Shown one piece after another: positions 45,232 through 55,064 of a stretch of DNA of 64,000 bases (its first letter is position 1; every line of letters starts with the position of its first letter). The stretch covers positions 1-64,000 of the forward strand of contig NZ_NKUI01000053.1 in NCBI RefSeq assembly GCF_014845115.1. The letters are read 5' to 3'. A program made the position numbers and the translations under genes. This DNA is from Methylorubrum zatmanii (GTDB taxonomy: Bacteria > Pseudomonadota > Alphaproteobacteria > Rhizobiales > Beijerinckiaceae). Under the pieces are notes generated by a model. It was not told the origin of the DNA. It searched no databases and worked only from the letters and a program-made list of their open reading frames with translations.

Positions 45232-45780
45232 TCAGCTGTCGAGCTCGCTGTCCCAGTAGAGATAGTCGAGCCAGGTGTGGTGGTACTGGCGATGGTCGAA
45301 TTCCGGCTGCCGGCGGTGCAGCTCGTGGCGCGTCGGCCGGTGCGGTTCGTTGAGGAGAGGCATCTCGGCCTCCTCCGGCGTGCGGTTGGCCTTGCGCAGA
45401 TTGCAGGGCGAACAGGCCGCCACCACGTTCTCCCAGCTCGACAGGCCGCCGCGGGAACGCGGGACGACGTGGTCGAAGGTCAGACCGCCCGAGGGCAGCC
45501 GAAGACCGCAATACTGGCAGCTGAAGGTGTCCCGCAGGTAGATGTTGTAGCGGGTGAAAGCAGGGCTGCGGGCCAGCGCCACGTAGCTCTTGAGGGCGAC
45601 CACGCTCGGCACCTTGAGGGACCGGCTCGGGCTGTGCGCCTCGACGTCGTAATTGGCGACCAGGGTGACCCGGTCGAGGAACAGGGCCGTGAAAGCGTCC
45701 TTCCAGGACCACAACGAGAGCGGATTATAGGAGAGCGGCCTGTAATCCGCGTTGAGCACAAGGGTTTGCAGATCGATCAT
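45232..45780 (-). CDS. HNH endonuclease family protein
   Basis: A 182-residue protein. The core is CQYCGLRLPSGGLTFDHVVPRSRGG with a zinc-binding CxxC and the catalytic DHVVP, then WENVVAACSPCNLRKANRTPEEA giving the second CxxC and the Asn/His positions (all written here in parts of the motif). The N-terminal part (LVLNADYRPLSYNPLSLWSW) is typical of a very common alphaproteobacterial HNH subfamily that is not tied to restriction or phage loci. Its cellular DNA target is unknown. I start at ATG 45780; a GTG nine bases upstream is possible. Confidence 0.88.
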   Translation of the reverse strand: MIDLQTLVLNADYRPLSYNPLSLWSWKDAFTALFLDRVTLVANYDVEAHSPSRSLKVPSVVALKSYVALARSPAFTRYNIYLRDTFSCQYCGLRLPSGGLTFDHVVPRSRGGLSSWENVVAACSPCNLRKANRTPEEAEMPLLNEPHRPTRHELHRRQPEFDHRQYHHTWLDYLYWDSELDS

Positions 45781-46433
45781 CGACGCCACTCACTGCTCGT
45801 GACGGCGCCCCTCGGGCGCCTCGGCCTCGGACGAGGGGGGTCCGAAGGTCCATGCCGTGCCCGCGACGGGCTGCATCCCGGAGGCGCTTCGGAGCCGCAT
45901 CGGGCGGTCCGGCATCCCGGAACGGCATCGGGCCTCCGGCCCGTCGCGTTCTCCCGCGCCGAACCGGTCACCGCAGCGCGAAGCGCTCCGGCCGGACGGC
46001 GCAAGACAATCTGTAGGGAGGCATCCTGACGGCGACGGCTTCCCCGGCCGGCGAGTCGTGCCGGTTCGAGCCGAAGCGGAGCGGGGCGGACAATCCGTGC
46101 CGCCTCCTCGCTGCGTGAGGATATGGCCAAGTCCATCGTTGCTTAGTGTAATATCAGCGTGACAAGGTTGTGAAGGCGGAGCGGCCGGCCCAGACGTCGC
46201 GGCCGCCGACTTTTCTGCGAAATCGCTGTTCCACCGCCGCCACCCGCACGCTTTCGCCCCATTGGCGGCGCAGACCGCCGACGATCCGCCGCTCTTGTGC
46301 AACGCGGCAAAACCCGGCACCCCTCGGCGATCCATCACGCGGACCTAGGTCAGGGGCTCGAACGGCCAGGCTGGCGCGATGGGCCGGTGCCGCACACCCG
46401 ACGCGATCCGCTTCCCTCCCGCGAAGGATGACG
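45781..46433. other. Gap of about 650 bases without a supported gene
   Basis: Long frames on the minus strand here are Arg/Ser/Pro-rich, with no domain, and are read as chance frames of GC-rich DNA. I see one small hairpin, GGCGCCC / GGGCGCC at 45804-45820, just upstream of the HNH gene. The promoter of the downstream channel gene should lie toward the right end, near the more AT-rich stretch 46130-46165. Confidence 0.5.
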
Positions 46434-49157
46434 ATGCTACGACGCTCCCTTCTCACCCGGCTCCGCCACACGATGCGCGGCACGGCCCTGATCGCGACAC
46501 TCGCCGCGACGGCCCTGCTGCCGAATACGGCGACGGGGCAGGGGAGCCCGCCTGCGGCACAGGCCCAACCTCAGGCCCCGGCCCAGCAGCCGGCCGCACA
46601 GCCGAAGGCCGGCGCAGCCCCCCAGGCCCCCGCCAACGGCCAACCCGCTCCGGCCGCCAAGCCGGCGGTCGCCAAGGCGCCGGTTTCCGAGGCCCTGCAG
46701 ACCATCCGCGACCGGCTCGAGACCATCAAGGCGGATCTCGAAGCCCGTGAGAAATCGATTACCGGCCAGAATGTCGGCGCCGGCGACCTGACGCGCGCCC
46801 GCGACGGCCTCGACGGGCTCGCGGACCGGCTCCGCGCGGTGATCGACCTGCTCACACCCCGTCTGGAAGCGGCGCGGGAGCGCCTCGCCCAGATCGGCCC
46901 GAAGCCGAAGGAAGGGGAGGAGGGCGAGGACGTCGCCCGCGAACGCGCCGAGCGCGAACAGGCGGTCAACGACATCGACGGCACCCAGCGCCTCGCCAAG
47001 TCGCTGCTGGTGCAGAGCGATCAGATCGTCGACCAGATCGCCAACCGCCGCCGGGCCGCCTTCACCCGCGGCCTTCTGGAGCGCAGCTCCTCGCTGTTCA
47101 GCCCCGATCTGTGGGTGCGGGTCGCCGCCGATATCCCGAGGGATCTCAGTTCCCTCCGCTACGGGTTGGACGACACCATCGCCCTGTTCGGCCGCAACGG
47201 CAGCCTGTGGAACCTGCTCGTTCTCGGCCTTGCCTTCGGCCTGTCCTTCGCCCTGTATTTCGGGCGCCGCAACATCGCCCCGGCCCTGGGGCGCCGCGAC
47301 CCCAATGTGACCAATCCCTCCAAGCGCGCCAAGCTGCTCGGGGCATGGCGCGTGCTGCTGCTCGGGACGCTCCCCGCCATCGCCGGCAGCTACGCGATCT
47401 ACTACGCCCTCGACGCCACCGAGCTGCTGCCGGCCCGGTTCCTTCCGGTGGCGAGCGCCATCCTCGGCGGCATCGCCTTCATCGCCTTCGTCGAGGCGAC
47501 CGCCGATGCGCTGCTGGCGGTCAACAAGCCGGCCTGGCGGCCGGCTCCCGTCTCCGATGCCGCGGCTTGGCGCATCACCACCCTGGCGGTCAGCATCGCC
47601 GTCGTCATCACGGTGTCGAAGTCGCTGGAGGCGCTCAACTCCTCGATCTACGCCGCGCTGCCGATCTCCATCGCCACCCGCGGCATCGGCGCCGTCGCCG
47701 CCGCGCTGCTGCTCGCCATCGGCCTCCACCGCTTCGCCGATACGGCGGAGAAGGAGGAGGAGTGCTTCGGCCCCTACGTCGCCACCGAGACTTCACCCGG
47801 CATCGGCGGCCCGTTGCGGCTGCTGGGCTGGGTGGCGGTGGCGGTGATCGCCGTCGCCCCCCTCGTCGGCTACGTCGCGCTCTCGGCCTTCCTCGTCGAT
47901 CAGCTGATCTGGACGGCGGCCATCCTCGTCCTGCTCTGGCTGCTGATCGTCAGCGCCGACGTGCTGATCGGCGGCTCGCTGTGCGAGGAGACCCGCATCG
48001 CCACGACGCTCCAGGCCAATACCGGCCTGCGCAAGCGCTCGCTCAACCAGATCGCCGTACTCGCCACCGGCTTTGCCCGCGTGGTGCTGATCGCCATCGC
48101 CGCTTTGCTGGCGCTGGCGCCCTGGGGCCTCGATTCGACCGATGTCTTTTCCTCGGTCCGCACCGCCTTCTTCGGCTTCAAGGTCGGCGACGTCACGATC
48201 TCGCTCTCGGCCATCGCGTTCGGCGTCGGCATTCTCGTGCTCGGTGTGCTCATCACCCGCGCCGTGCAGCGCTGGCTGGAGAACACCTACCTGCCGGCCA
48301 CCGACCTCGATGCCGGCCTGCGCAACTCGATCTCGACGGTCGCGGGCTATGTCGGCTTCCTGCTCGCGCTGGCCCTGTCGTTCTCCTATCTGGGCTTGAG
48401 CCTGGAGAAGCTCACCATCGTCGCCGGTGCGCTCTCGGTCGGTATCGGTTTCGGCCTGCAATCGATCGTCAACAACTTCGTCTCCGGCCTGCTGCTGCTG
48501 TGGGAGCGTCCGATCCGCGTCGGCGATCAGGTGTTGATCGGCGACAGCGAGGGCATCGTCAGGCGCATCTCCGTGCGTTCCACCGAGATCCAGACCTTCG
48601 ACCGCTCGGCGGTGATCGTGCCGAACTCGAATCTGATCTCCGGCATCGTCAAGAACCGCGTCCGCGGCGACCGCACAGGCCGGGTCATCATCTCCGTCAA
48701 CGTCCTGCGCAACCAGGATCCGGTGAAGGCGGCCGAGATGATGGTCGAGTGCGCCAAGGCCCATCCCGACGTGCTCAAGGAGCCGCCGCCGCGGGTGGTC
48801 TTCAAGAAGATCGGCGATCCCTTCCTGGAGTTCGAGCTGATCGCCCTGGTGATCGACGTGAATCTCGGCCAGAAGGTGCAGAGCGATCTGAACTTCTCGG
48901 TCTTCAAGACCCTCGCCGACGCACAGTTCATCCCGCCGATGGGGCCGGCCTCGAGCTTCATCACCGTCCAGGGCCTGGAGCCCGTCCGCGACGCCCTCGG
49001 CCAGATCGCCAGCGCGGTCGGCAACTCGGCGACGCAGGTGATCGCGTCTCCGGCCGCCACCGATTCGCAGGATGAGGATGCCGATCCGGCCCCGCGCGAC
49101 GCGGCCCGCCGGGCGAGCCAGCAGCCGCAGGACGCCGCCCGTCGCCGTCACGGATGA
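46434..49157 (+). CDS. Large mechanosensitive channel, DUF3772-MscS family
   Basis: A 907-residue inner-membrane protein. The signal peptide is followed by an Ala/Pro/Gln-rich linker, then a periplasmic coiled-coil domain of DUF3772 type (about 80-230). About ten or eleven membrane spans follow. The MscS module comes near the end: the pore helix and beta domain read GALSVGIGFGLQSIVNN, FVSGLLLLWERPIRVGD and GIVRRISVRSTEIQTFDRS in parts. A cytoplasmic C-terminal domain is last. Such MscK-like channels open under membrane tension and protect against osmotic down-shock. I favour ATG 46434, with GAAGGA six bases upstream, over 46428. It is monocistronic in appearance. Confidence 0.9.
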   Translation: MLRRSLLTRLRHTMRGTALIATLAATALLPNTATGQGSPPAAQAQPQAPAQQPAAQPKAGAAPQAPANGQPAPAAKPAVAKAPVSEALQTIRDRLETIKADLEAREKSITGQNVGAGDLTRARDGLDGLADRLRAVIDLLTPRLEAARERLAQIGPKPKEGEEGEDVARERAEREQAVNDIDGTQRLAKSLLVQSDQIVDQIANRRRAAFTRGLLERSSSLFSPDLWVRVAADIPRDLSSLRYGLDDTIALFGRNGSLWNLLVLGLAFGLSFALYFGRRNIAPALGRRDPNVTNPSKRAKLLGAWRVLLLGTLPAIAGSYAIYYALDATELLPARFLPVASAILGGIAFIAFVEATADALLAVNKPAWRPAPVSDAAAWRITTLAVSIAVVITVSKSLEALNSSIYAALPISIATRGIGAVAAALLLAIGLHRFADTAEKEEECFGPYVATETSPGIGGPLRLLGWVAVAVIAVAPLVGYVALSAFLVDQLIWTAAILVLLWLLIVSADVLIGGSLCEETRIATTLQANTGLRKRSLNQIAVLATGFARVVLIAIAALLALAPWGLDSTDVFSSVRTAFFGFKVGDVTISLSAIAFGVGILVLGVLITRAVQRWLENTYLPATDLDAGLRNSISTVAGYVGFLLALALSFSYLGLSLEKLTIVAGALSVGIGFGLQSIVNNFVSGLLLLWERPIRVGDQVLIGDSEGIVRRISVRSTEIQTFDRSAVIVPNSNLISGIVKNRVRGDRTGRVIISVNVLRNQDPVKAAEMMVECAKAHPDVLKEPPPRVVFKKIGDPFLEFELIALVIDVNLGQKVQSDLNFSVFKTLADAQFIPPMGPASSFITVQGLEPVRDALGQIASAVGNSATQVIASPAATDSQDEDADPAPRDAARRASQQPQDAARRRHG

Positions 49158-49272
49158 CTCCGTCCACAGCCGGCATCGACCCTGAGGATAGCGGGGCCGA
49201 TGCCGGCGGTACACTTGAGTTCACCGCGGGCAGGCCCCACCTGAGCCGTCTGCCCACGGGAAACCCGCCTTC

Positions 49273-49779
49273 GTGCTCGGACGTCAGACCTTCCTCGCCG
49301 CCCCGGCGGCCCTCGCCCTCGTCGCCCTGCTCCAGGGATGCGCCGGGCAGGTGACGCCCGAGGCGACCGGGCTGCCGAGCATGTACCTGCCCCTCACCAC
49401 CGGCAGCGCTTCCGTCGATACCGTCGCTGCCCGGGACATGATCTCGGCCTATCGCCGCAACAACGGCGTCGCGCCGCTCGCCGTCGATCCCGAGTTGCAG
49501 AGGCTGGCAGAGACCGAGGCCGCAGCCATGGCCGCCTCCGACCGGCCGAGCAAGAGCCAGACCGTGCGCGCGGCCGTGACCCGGCTCGGCTATGCCGGCG
49601 CGGATGCCAACCTCTCGGCGGGCTATCACACCCTGGCGGAAGCGTTTTCCGGCTGGCGGGACAGTCCCCCGCACCGCGCCGTGATGCTGTCGCCGGAGGC
49701 GACCCGGATGGGTATCGCCACAGCCTACGCGCCGGGCTCGAAGTACAAGGTGTACTGGGCGCTGCTCGTCGCGAAGTAG
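49273..49779 (+). CDS. CAP-domain (SCP/PR-1-like) lipoprotein
   Basis: A 168-residue protein from a GTG start. The N-terminal signal ends in a lipobox-like LLQGC (Cys23), so it is probably lipid-anchored. The rest is a short CAP domain: MISAYRRNNGVAPLAVDPELQRLAETEA (in parts), ESFSGW-like AEAFSGWRDSPPHRAVMLSPEATRMGIA in parts, and a final strand YKVYWALLVAK. The SPPHR box keeps the conserved His of the CAP cavity. Bacterial CAP proteins are secreted or cell-surface and of unclear function; protease or lipid-binding roles have been proposed. It is convergent with motB. Confidence 0.82.
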   Translation: MLGRQTFLAAPAALALVALLQGCAGQVTPEATGLPSMYLPLTTGSASVDTVAARDMISAYRRNNGVAPLAVDPELQRLAETEAAAMAASDRPSKSQTVRAAVTRLGYAGADANLSAGYHTLAEAFSGWRDSPPHRAVMLSPEATRMGIATAYAPGSKYKVYWALLVAK

Positions 49780-49873
49780 GAACGGCCTCAGTGTCTCTCA
49801 CAAACTCCCGCTGCGCCGTCGCGGCCAGAGAGGACACGGTGCGGAATCTGCAGTTTTGTGAGGCACTCCAAGC

Positions 49874-50707
49874 TCAAGGCACAGGCTTGCCGTTCGGCGT
49901 CGGCGGCGCCTCCGACAAGAGCGTCACCGTCACCCGGCGATTGGCCGCGAGATAGGGGTTGTCGGGAAACATCGGCTCGGTATCGGCCTTGCCGGCGACG
50001 GACGCGAAGCGGTCGTCCGGCAGCCCGGCATTGGCGAGGATGTCGCGCACGCTCAGCGCGCGGTTGGCCGAGAGTTCCCAGGGCGGAGCCGTGTCACGGG
50101 TGCCGGGGCGGGCGGTCGCGGTGAAGCCGGTCACGGCGATGCGGTTCGGCAATCGTACGAGCGTGGGGGCCAAGCGCTCCAACAGGCGCCGGGTCCGGTC
50201 GTTGGGGCGGCTCGACCCTTCCGCGAACATCGACCGGCCGTCCTGATCGACGATGGAGATGTCGAGGCCCTTGCGGCTCGGGGCGATGACGATGTTCTTC
50301 GACAATTCCGCGACCTCGGGCATGTCCTGCATCGCCTGCCTGAGGGAGGCGGCGGCCTGCCCGAAGGCGTCGGGATAGCCGCGATCGGGGATGCCGTCGT
50401 CGAGGCCGCTGTCGATCTGCGGCGGGGTCGTGCGGTCGGTGGCGCGCTCCGGCGGCACGTCGCGCAGGTGCTTGAGCTTGTCGGCGGTCGGAATCCCCTC
50501 GCTTTCGAGGATGCCGGCGAAGCGGGATTCCTTGTTCACACCGAAGGCGTCACGCATCGAGCCGGCGACCACCTGGAGCTTTTTCTGATCCTGGGTCGAG
50601 TAGGCGGCGATCATGACGAAGAAGCTCATCAGGAGCGCCATCAGGTCGGCGAAGGTCACGAACCAGCCGTGTCCGCCGTGGGCGCCGCCGCGCTTCTTCT
50701 TGGCCAC
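49874..50707 (-). CDS. motB: Flagellar motor stator protein MotB
   Basis: A 277-residue protein from a GTG start with GGGGGAG upstream. One membrane helix carries the proton-binding Asp in WFVTFADLMALLMSFFVM. A plug/linker region follows, then an OmpA-like peptidoglycan-binding domain (IVDQDGRSMFAEGSSRPN, NRIAVTGFTATARPG, SANRALSVRDILANAGLP, LAANRRVTVTLL). With MotA it forms the ion channel that drives flagellar rotation. The start lies 14 bases after the motA stop. No other flagellar genes are present in this window. Confidence 0.9.
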   Translation of the reverse strand: MAKKKRGGAHGGHGWFVTFADLMALLMSFFVMIAAYSTQDQKKLQVVAGSMRDAFGVNKESRFAGILESEGIPTADKLKHLRDVPPERATDRTTPPQIDSGLDDGIPDRGYPDAFGQAAASLRQAMQDMPEVAELSKNIVIAPSRKGLDISIVDQDGRSMFAEGSSRPNDRTRRLLERLAPTLVRLPNRIAVTGFTATARPGTRDTAPPWELSANRALSVRDILANAGLPDDRFASVAGKADTEPMFPDNPYLAANRRVTVTLLSEAPPTPNGKPVP

Positions 50708-50721
50708 CGCTCACTCCCCCG

Positions 50722-51495
50722 TCACGCCGGTTCCGCGGCGAGATCCTCGCGGTGGTTCGCCGGCAGGTAGGCGATCAGCATCTCGCGCACCAGCGACGGG
50801 CTCTTCTGGTCGCGGATCAGCAGGATGCCGTCGATGATGAGGGAGCGGGACACGTCCTCCTCCTCGACCTTCACATGCAGCTTGTCGGCGATGGGCAGGG
50901 TCACGAGGTTGGCGATCAGCGCCCCGTAGAGGGTCGCCAGCAGCGCGGTCGCCATGGCGGGGCCGAGCTTGGAGGGATCGGACATGTTGGCGAACATCGT
51001 CACCATGCCGAGGATGGTGCCGATCATGCCCCAGGCCGGGGCGCAGTCGCCGAAGGCGCGGTAGATCTTCGAGCCCTCGTCGAGATGCATCAGGAAGTTG
51101 TCGCGATCCCGCTCCATCGTGTCGCGGATGAAGTCGCGGTCGTAGCCGTCGGCGATGTAGCGCGCGCCCTGAGCCAGGAACGGGTCCGAAATCTCCATGT
51201 TTTCCAGGGCGATCGGACCGGACTTGCGCACCACGTCGGCGATCTTGGTGATTTCCTCGATCAAGTCGTGCGGCTTCACCGCCCGCATGGTGAACGCGTA
51301 GCGCAGGCCCATCGGCACGCCGTGGGCGATGGTCGAGAAGGGGAAGCGGATGATCGTCGCCATCACGGAGCCGCCGAAGATGACGATCACGGCGTGCTTG
51401 TCGAAATAGGCGGCGAAATTGCCGCCATCGATCATGATCAGCGTGAACACCACGCCGATGCCGCCGAGCAGCCCCACACCGGTTGCGAGATCCAT
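50722..51495 (-). CDS. motA: Flagellar motor stator protein MotA
   Basis: A 257-residue protein of the MotA/PomA type with four membrane helices. Early marks are GLLGGIGVVFTLIMIDGGNF and VIFGGSVMATIIRFP (in parts). The cytoplasmic loop carries the rotor-contacting charged segment (ISDPFLAQGARYIADGYDRD in parts, MERDRDNFLMHL). The last helices read APAWGMIGTILGMVTMFANM and LYGALIANLVTLPIADKL, containing the conserved Pro residues of the stator. It forms an operon with motB. The neighbouring genes are unrelated, so motAB is a detached stator locus. Confidence 0.9.
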   Translation of the reverse strand: MDLATGVGLLGGIGVVFTLIMIDGGNFAAYFDKHAVIVIFGGSVMATIIRFPFSTIAHGVPMGLRYAFTMRAVKPHDLIEEITKIADVVRKSGPIALENMEISDPFLAQGARYIADGYDRDFIRDTMERDRDNFLMHLDEGSKIYRAFGDCAPAWGMIGTILGMVTMFANMSDPSKLGPAMATALLATLYGALIANLVTLPIADKLHVKVEEEDVSRSLIIDGILLIRDQKSPSLVREMLIAYLPANHREDLAAEPA

Positions 51496-51747
51496 GATGC
51501 GACGCCCGAGCCCGGCCCATCCCTCGGGCCTTGCCCCAGATCTAAAAAAACAGGCTGAAGGAACGGTAAAGGGCTTGGCGCCGGGCGCGCCGCGCCGTCA
51601 TGTGCCGTTCAGGGGAGGGGCGGCATAAGTTCCCGTACCGATTGATCGAGCGCCCCTTCGTGGAGCCCGTCGAGCGGTGCCGGATCGAACCGGCTCACCA
51701 ACGGGTACCCGCGGCCTGCGGCCGAAGGGGAGGGGAGCGAAAGCACG

Positions 51748-53520
51748 ATGTCGATGATTCGCATCTATGCGCGGGTGCTCGGCCTGCTCGGAGCGGAGAA
51801 GCGGCTGGCCATCGGCCTGATCGTGGCCAACGTGGCGCTGTCGGTGGCGGCCTTCGCCGAACCGCTGATCATGGGCCGCATCATCGACGGCCTGACCCAT
51901 CTCTCGAAGGATTCGCCGGCCACGGCGCTCATGCCCTGGATCGTCGCCTGGGTCGTCTTCGGCCTGTTCACCATCGGTGCGGGCGTCGCCATCGCCCTGC
52001 ATTCCGACCGGCTGGCCCATCGCAACCGGCTCGCCACCATGGCGAATTTCTTCGAGCACGTGCTCGAGCTGCCGATCGCCTTCCATTCCTCCAACCATTC
52101 GGGCCGCGTGCTGAAGGCGATGCTGGAGGGCACCAACGGCATGGCCTGGGTCTGGCTCAACTTCTTCCGCGAACACTTCGCCGCGCTCCTCTCCGTCGGC
52201 GTCCTGCTGCCGCTGACGCTGTTCGTGAACTGGCGTCTCGGGGCGATCCTCTGCGTGCTGGTCCTCGTCTTCACCGGGCTGGCGAGCTACGTGCTGCGCC
52301 GGACCGAGACGCTGCAGGGCGAGGTCGAGCACTTCCAGTCCGGCCTGGCCGCCCATGCCTCCGACGCCCTGGGCAATGTCGCGGTGATCCAGTCCTTCAC
52401 CCGCGCCCGGGCCGAGAAGGAGGCGATGCGCAGCATCATCAGCGACCTGCTCCGGGTTCAGATTCCGGTGCTGTCGTGGTGGGCGATGGCCAATGTCGCG
52501 ACCCGCGCCTCGGGCACGCTGACCATGACCGCGATCTTCATCACCGGCATCTTCCTGCACCAGAACGGCTCGGCCTCGGTCGGTGAGATCGTCGCCTTCA
52601 TGAGCCTCGCCACCATGCTGGTGACCCGGCTCGACCACGTGGTCACCTTCGTCAACGGCGTGTTCATGCAGGCGCCGAAGATGCGCGAGTTCTTCGAGGT
52701 GCTCGACACCGTGCCGACCGTGCGCGACCGGCCGCAGGCCAAGCAGGTCGCCCGCTTCGAAGGCGCGGTCGCGTTCGAGGACGTCACCTTCTCCTATGAC
52801 GGCCGCCGTCAGGCGCTGGACGGAGTGTCGTTCACCGCCCTTCCCGGCGAGACGGTGGCGCTCGTCGGCACCACCGGCTCGGGCAAGTCGACCACCCTCG
52901 GCCTGCTGCACCGAACCTTCGATCCCGAGAGCGGCACGATCCGCATCGATGGCACCGATATCCGCGATATCGGCCTCTCGTCCCTGCGCCACAACATCGG
53001 CGTCGTGTTCCAGGAGCCGATGCTGTTCAACCGCTCGATCCGGGAGAACCTTCAGGTCGGCCGCCCCGACGCGACCGATGCCGAGATGCTCGATGCCCTC
53101 GAACGGGCCCAGGCCGGCGAGTTCATGGCCCGTCAATCCGACGGCCTCGATACGCTGATCGGCGAGCGCGGCCGCTCGCTCTCCGGCGGCGAGCGCCAGC
53201 GCCTGTCCATCGCCCGGGCACTCCTGAAGAACCCGCCGGTGCTGATCCTCGACGAGGCGACGAGCGCCCTCGATGCCGCCACCGAGCGCAAGCTTCAGAT
53301 GGCGCTGGAGACGGTGATGGAGGGGCGCACCACCTTCGTGATCGCCCACCGCCTCGCCACGATCCGCAACGCCGACCGCATCCTCGTGTTCGAGGACGGA
53401 CGGATCGTCGAGGCCGGCAGCTTCGACGAATTGGTCGCCCTCAACCAGCGCTTCGCGGCGCTCGCCCGGGCCCAGTTCATGGCCGCGCAGGAAGAAGAGG
53501 ACATGCCGATGGCGGCGTGA
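51748..53520 (+). CDS. ndvA: Beta-glucan export ABC transporter, NdvA/ChvA type
   Basis: A 590-residue half transporter with a six-span permease domain followed by an ATPase domain. The N-terminus [19 protein letters not shown] and [24 protein letters not shown] (in parts) are characteristic of the NdvA/ChvA group that exports cyclic beta-1,2-glucan. The ATPase has Walker [12 protein letters not shown], signature [15 protein letters not shown], Walker [11 protein letters not shown] and the H loop IAHRLATI. Cyclic glucans in the periplasm help with osmotic adaptation and plant interaction. The glucan synthase gene (ndvB/chvB) is not in this window, so the substrate is inferred from family alone. 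Confidence 0.85.
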   Translation: MSMIRIYARVLGLLGAEKRLAIGLIVANVALSVAAFAEPLIMGRIIDGLTHLSKDSPATALMPWIVAWVVFGLFTIGAGVAIALHSDRLAHRNRLATMANFFEHVLELPIAFHSSNHSGRVLKAMLEGTNGMAWVWLNFFREHFAALLSVGVLLPLTLFVNWRLGAILCVLVLVFTGLASYVLRRTETLQGEVEHFQSGLAAHASDALGNVAVIQSFTRARAEKEAMRSIISDLLRVQIPVLSWWAMANVATRASGTLTMTAIFITGIFLHQNGSASVGEIVAFMSLATMLVTRLDHVVTFVNGVFMQAPKMREFFEVLDTVPTVRDRPQAKQVARFEGAVAFEDVTFSYDGRRQALDGVSFTALPGETVALVGTTGSGKSTTLGLLHRTFDPESGTIRIDGTDIRDIGLSSLRHNIGVVFQEPMLFNRSIRENLQVGRPDATDAEMLDALERAQAGEFMARQSDGLDTLIGERGRSLSGGERQRLSIARALLKNPPVLILDEATSALDAATERKLQMALETVMEGRTTFVIAHRLATIRNADRILVFEDGRIVEAGSFDELVALNQRFAALARAQFMAAQEEEDMPMAA

Positions 53521-53597
53521 GCCGGCGAGCCAGAGCAATCCGGTCGCGGCCGGGTCGGATCTCCGGCCCGGCCGCAATCGTCTCGAGACTTCGGATT

Positions 53598-54224
53598 TCA
53601 GGGTCGCGGTCGGAGCCTCAGGCCCGGTCGCGGCGGATGCTCGACCGTCAGCGCCGGCACCGCATCGAACGCGGCCTCGTCGACATCCAGGGTCGGCAGC
53701 GGTTCGAACAGGGCCGGAGAGGTCGATCGCCGATCTTCATCGGATCGCGCCTCCTCCCGCTGCCCCTCGTGCCGCTGCGTCTCTTGGGCAGCGTCCGGTC
53801 GGACCGCTGCGGGATGCGCGGTTTCAGACGCTTCCATGGCCTCGGCGGGCGCCGACCGTAACGACCGCTCGGCCTCCGACCCGTCGTCGGACCCGGCCGG
53901 GAGAGGATCCGTTGGAATCGCGGCGGACTGGACTGGTTGAGCTGGGTCCCGGCGCAGCTCCGCATGTCGGAGCGACGACGCTTCGAGGGGCACGTTCGCC
54001 CGGATCTGCGGCGCGAGGATCAGGGATGCGGCAGCCGACAGGAGGACCAAGCCGAGCCCGATGCGTCGAACCGGAATCTGCGCCCGCCGCTGCAGCGGCT
54101 GCAGCGGGCCGGGCAGGATGCGGGTGCGGCGCAAGCGGAAACGGGGCCGGCGCGAGAGAGGCCACAGGTCCCGCAGGGCGCCGTAGTGAGCTACCGGCCC
54201 ACGTATGTTTCCTGATCGGTTCAT
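53598..54224 (-). CDS. Hypothetical single-span membrane protein
   Basis: A 208-residue frame from ATG 54224, with TTAAGG seven bases upstream. The first 55 residues are strongly basic (RRPRFRLRRTRILPG). One membrane helix follows (IGLGLVLLSAAASLILA, about 58-77), then a long acidic and Ala/Pro/Ser-rich tail that looks disordered and probably faces the periplasm. No family is recognised. The topology (basic inside, one helix, long outer tail) is coherent, which favours a real gene. It is convergent with the NdvA-type gene and follows pgl on the same strand by about 100 bases. Confidence 0.5.
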   Translation of the reverse strand: MNRSGNIRGPVAHYGALRDLWPLSRRPRFRLRRTRILPGPLQPLQRRAQIPVRRIGLGLVLLSAAASLILAPQIRANVPLEASSLRHAELRRDPAQPVQSAAIPTDPLPAGSDDGSEAERSLRSAPAEAMEASETAHPAAVRPDAAQETQRHEGQREEARSDEDRRSTSPALFEPLPTLDVDEAAFDAVPALTVEHPPRPGLRLRPRP

Positions 54225-54332
54225 GACCATCCTTAACACACCGGTAAGGCTGGAAGCGAAATTGCGGCGATGCCGTTTCCGGGTACACCGCCGGATCGCT
54301 CAGCCCTCCGGCGTCGAAATGCGTGCCGATGC

Positions 54333-55064
54333 TCAGAGACCGGCCGCCTCGCGGTCGATGAACCACCTCACCCGCCCGTTGCTGCGGATATGCCGCACCG
54401 GCAGATCCTCACCGTCCGCCAGCCGTTGCAGCGGCTCCCGCTTGCCCGCGCCGTTGACGAGAAACAGCGTGGAGCGGGAGGAGGACAGGGCCGGAACGGT
54501 CAGGGTGATGCGCGGCACGAACGGTTCCATCCCGGCCTCCGGCACCGGCGCAACCCAGGAGTCCCGTTCGGCCACCGCCGGCTTGCCCGGAAACAGCGAG
54601 GCGGTATGCCCGTCGCTGCCGAGCCCCAGCAGGACGAGATCGAAGAGCGGCCGGTTCGGATCGAGCCGTTCGGCGCCGTAGAAATCGCGCAGCATCCGCT
54701 CATACCGCCGCGCCCCGGCCTCCGCCCCCGCATCGGAGGGGATGAAGGAGAGATGGGTCGACGGGACGGGGGCGGCGTGGCCGAAGGCCTCGCGGACCAT
54801 GCGCACGTTGCTCAGGGCATCGTCCCAGGGCACGACCCGATCATCGCCGAAGAACCAGTGGATGCGCGACCACGGCACCCGCTCGACGAAGCCGGGCGAG
54901 GCGAGAAGCGCGTAGAGCCGCTTGGGGGTCGAGCCACCGGACAGGCAGATCGCGACCCGGTCGCCCTCCGCGCTCTCCGCCATCTCGATCAGATGCTCGG
55001 CGGCGGCGCGGGCCGTCGCCTCCGCATCCGCCATCACGTCCGTGCCGGGGGGAAGCGGGATCAT
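54333..55064 (-). CDS. pgl: 6-phosphogluconolactonase
   Basis: A 243-residue enzyme of the NagB/SOL family that hydrolyses 6-phosphogluconolactone in the oxidative pentose phosphate pathway. Seen are [35 protein letters not shown] (in parts DDRVVP and [10 protein letters not shown]), and [18 protein letters not shown], which carries the catalytic region. Its ATG overlaps the stop of gnd (ATGA), so the two genes are translationally coupled and act at adjoining steps. Residue count and motifs are complete. Confidence 0.94.
   Translation of the reverse strand: MIPLPPGTDVMADAEATARAAAEHLIEMAESAEGDRVAICLSGGSTPKRLYALLASPGFVERVPWSRIHWFFGDDRVVPWDDALSNVRMVREAFGHAAPVPSTHLSFIPSDAGAEAGARRYERMLRDFYGAERLDPNRPLFDLVLLGLGSDGHTASLFPGKPAVAERDSWVAPVPEAGMEPFVPRITLTVPALSSSRSTLFLVNGAGKREPLQRLADGEDLPVRHIRSNGRVRWFIDREAAGL

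Noticed and set aside
45790-46338. A 182-codon minus-strand frame in the gap before the channel gene
   Set aside because: Composition is Arg/Ser/Pro/Gly-rich with scattered Cys, no domain, no ribosome site, and no hydrophobic pattern.
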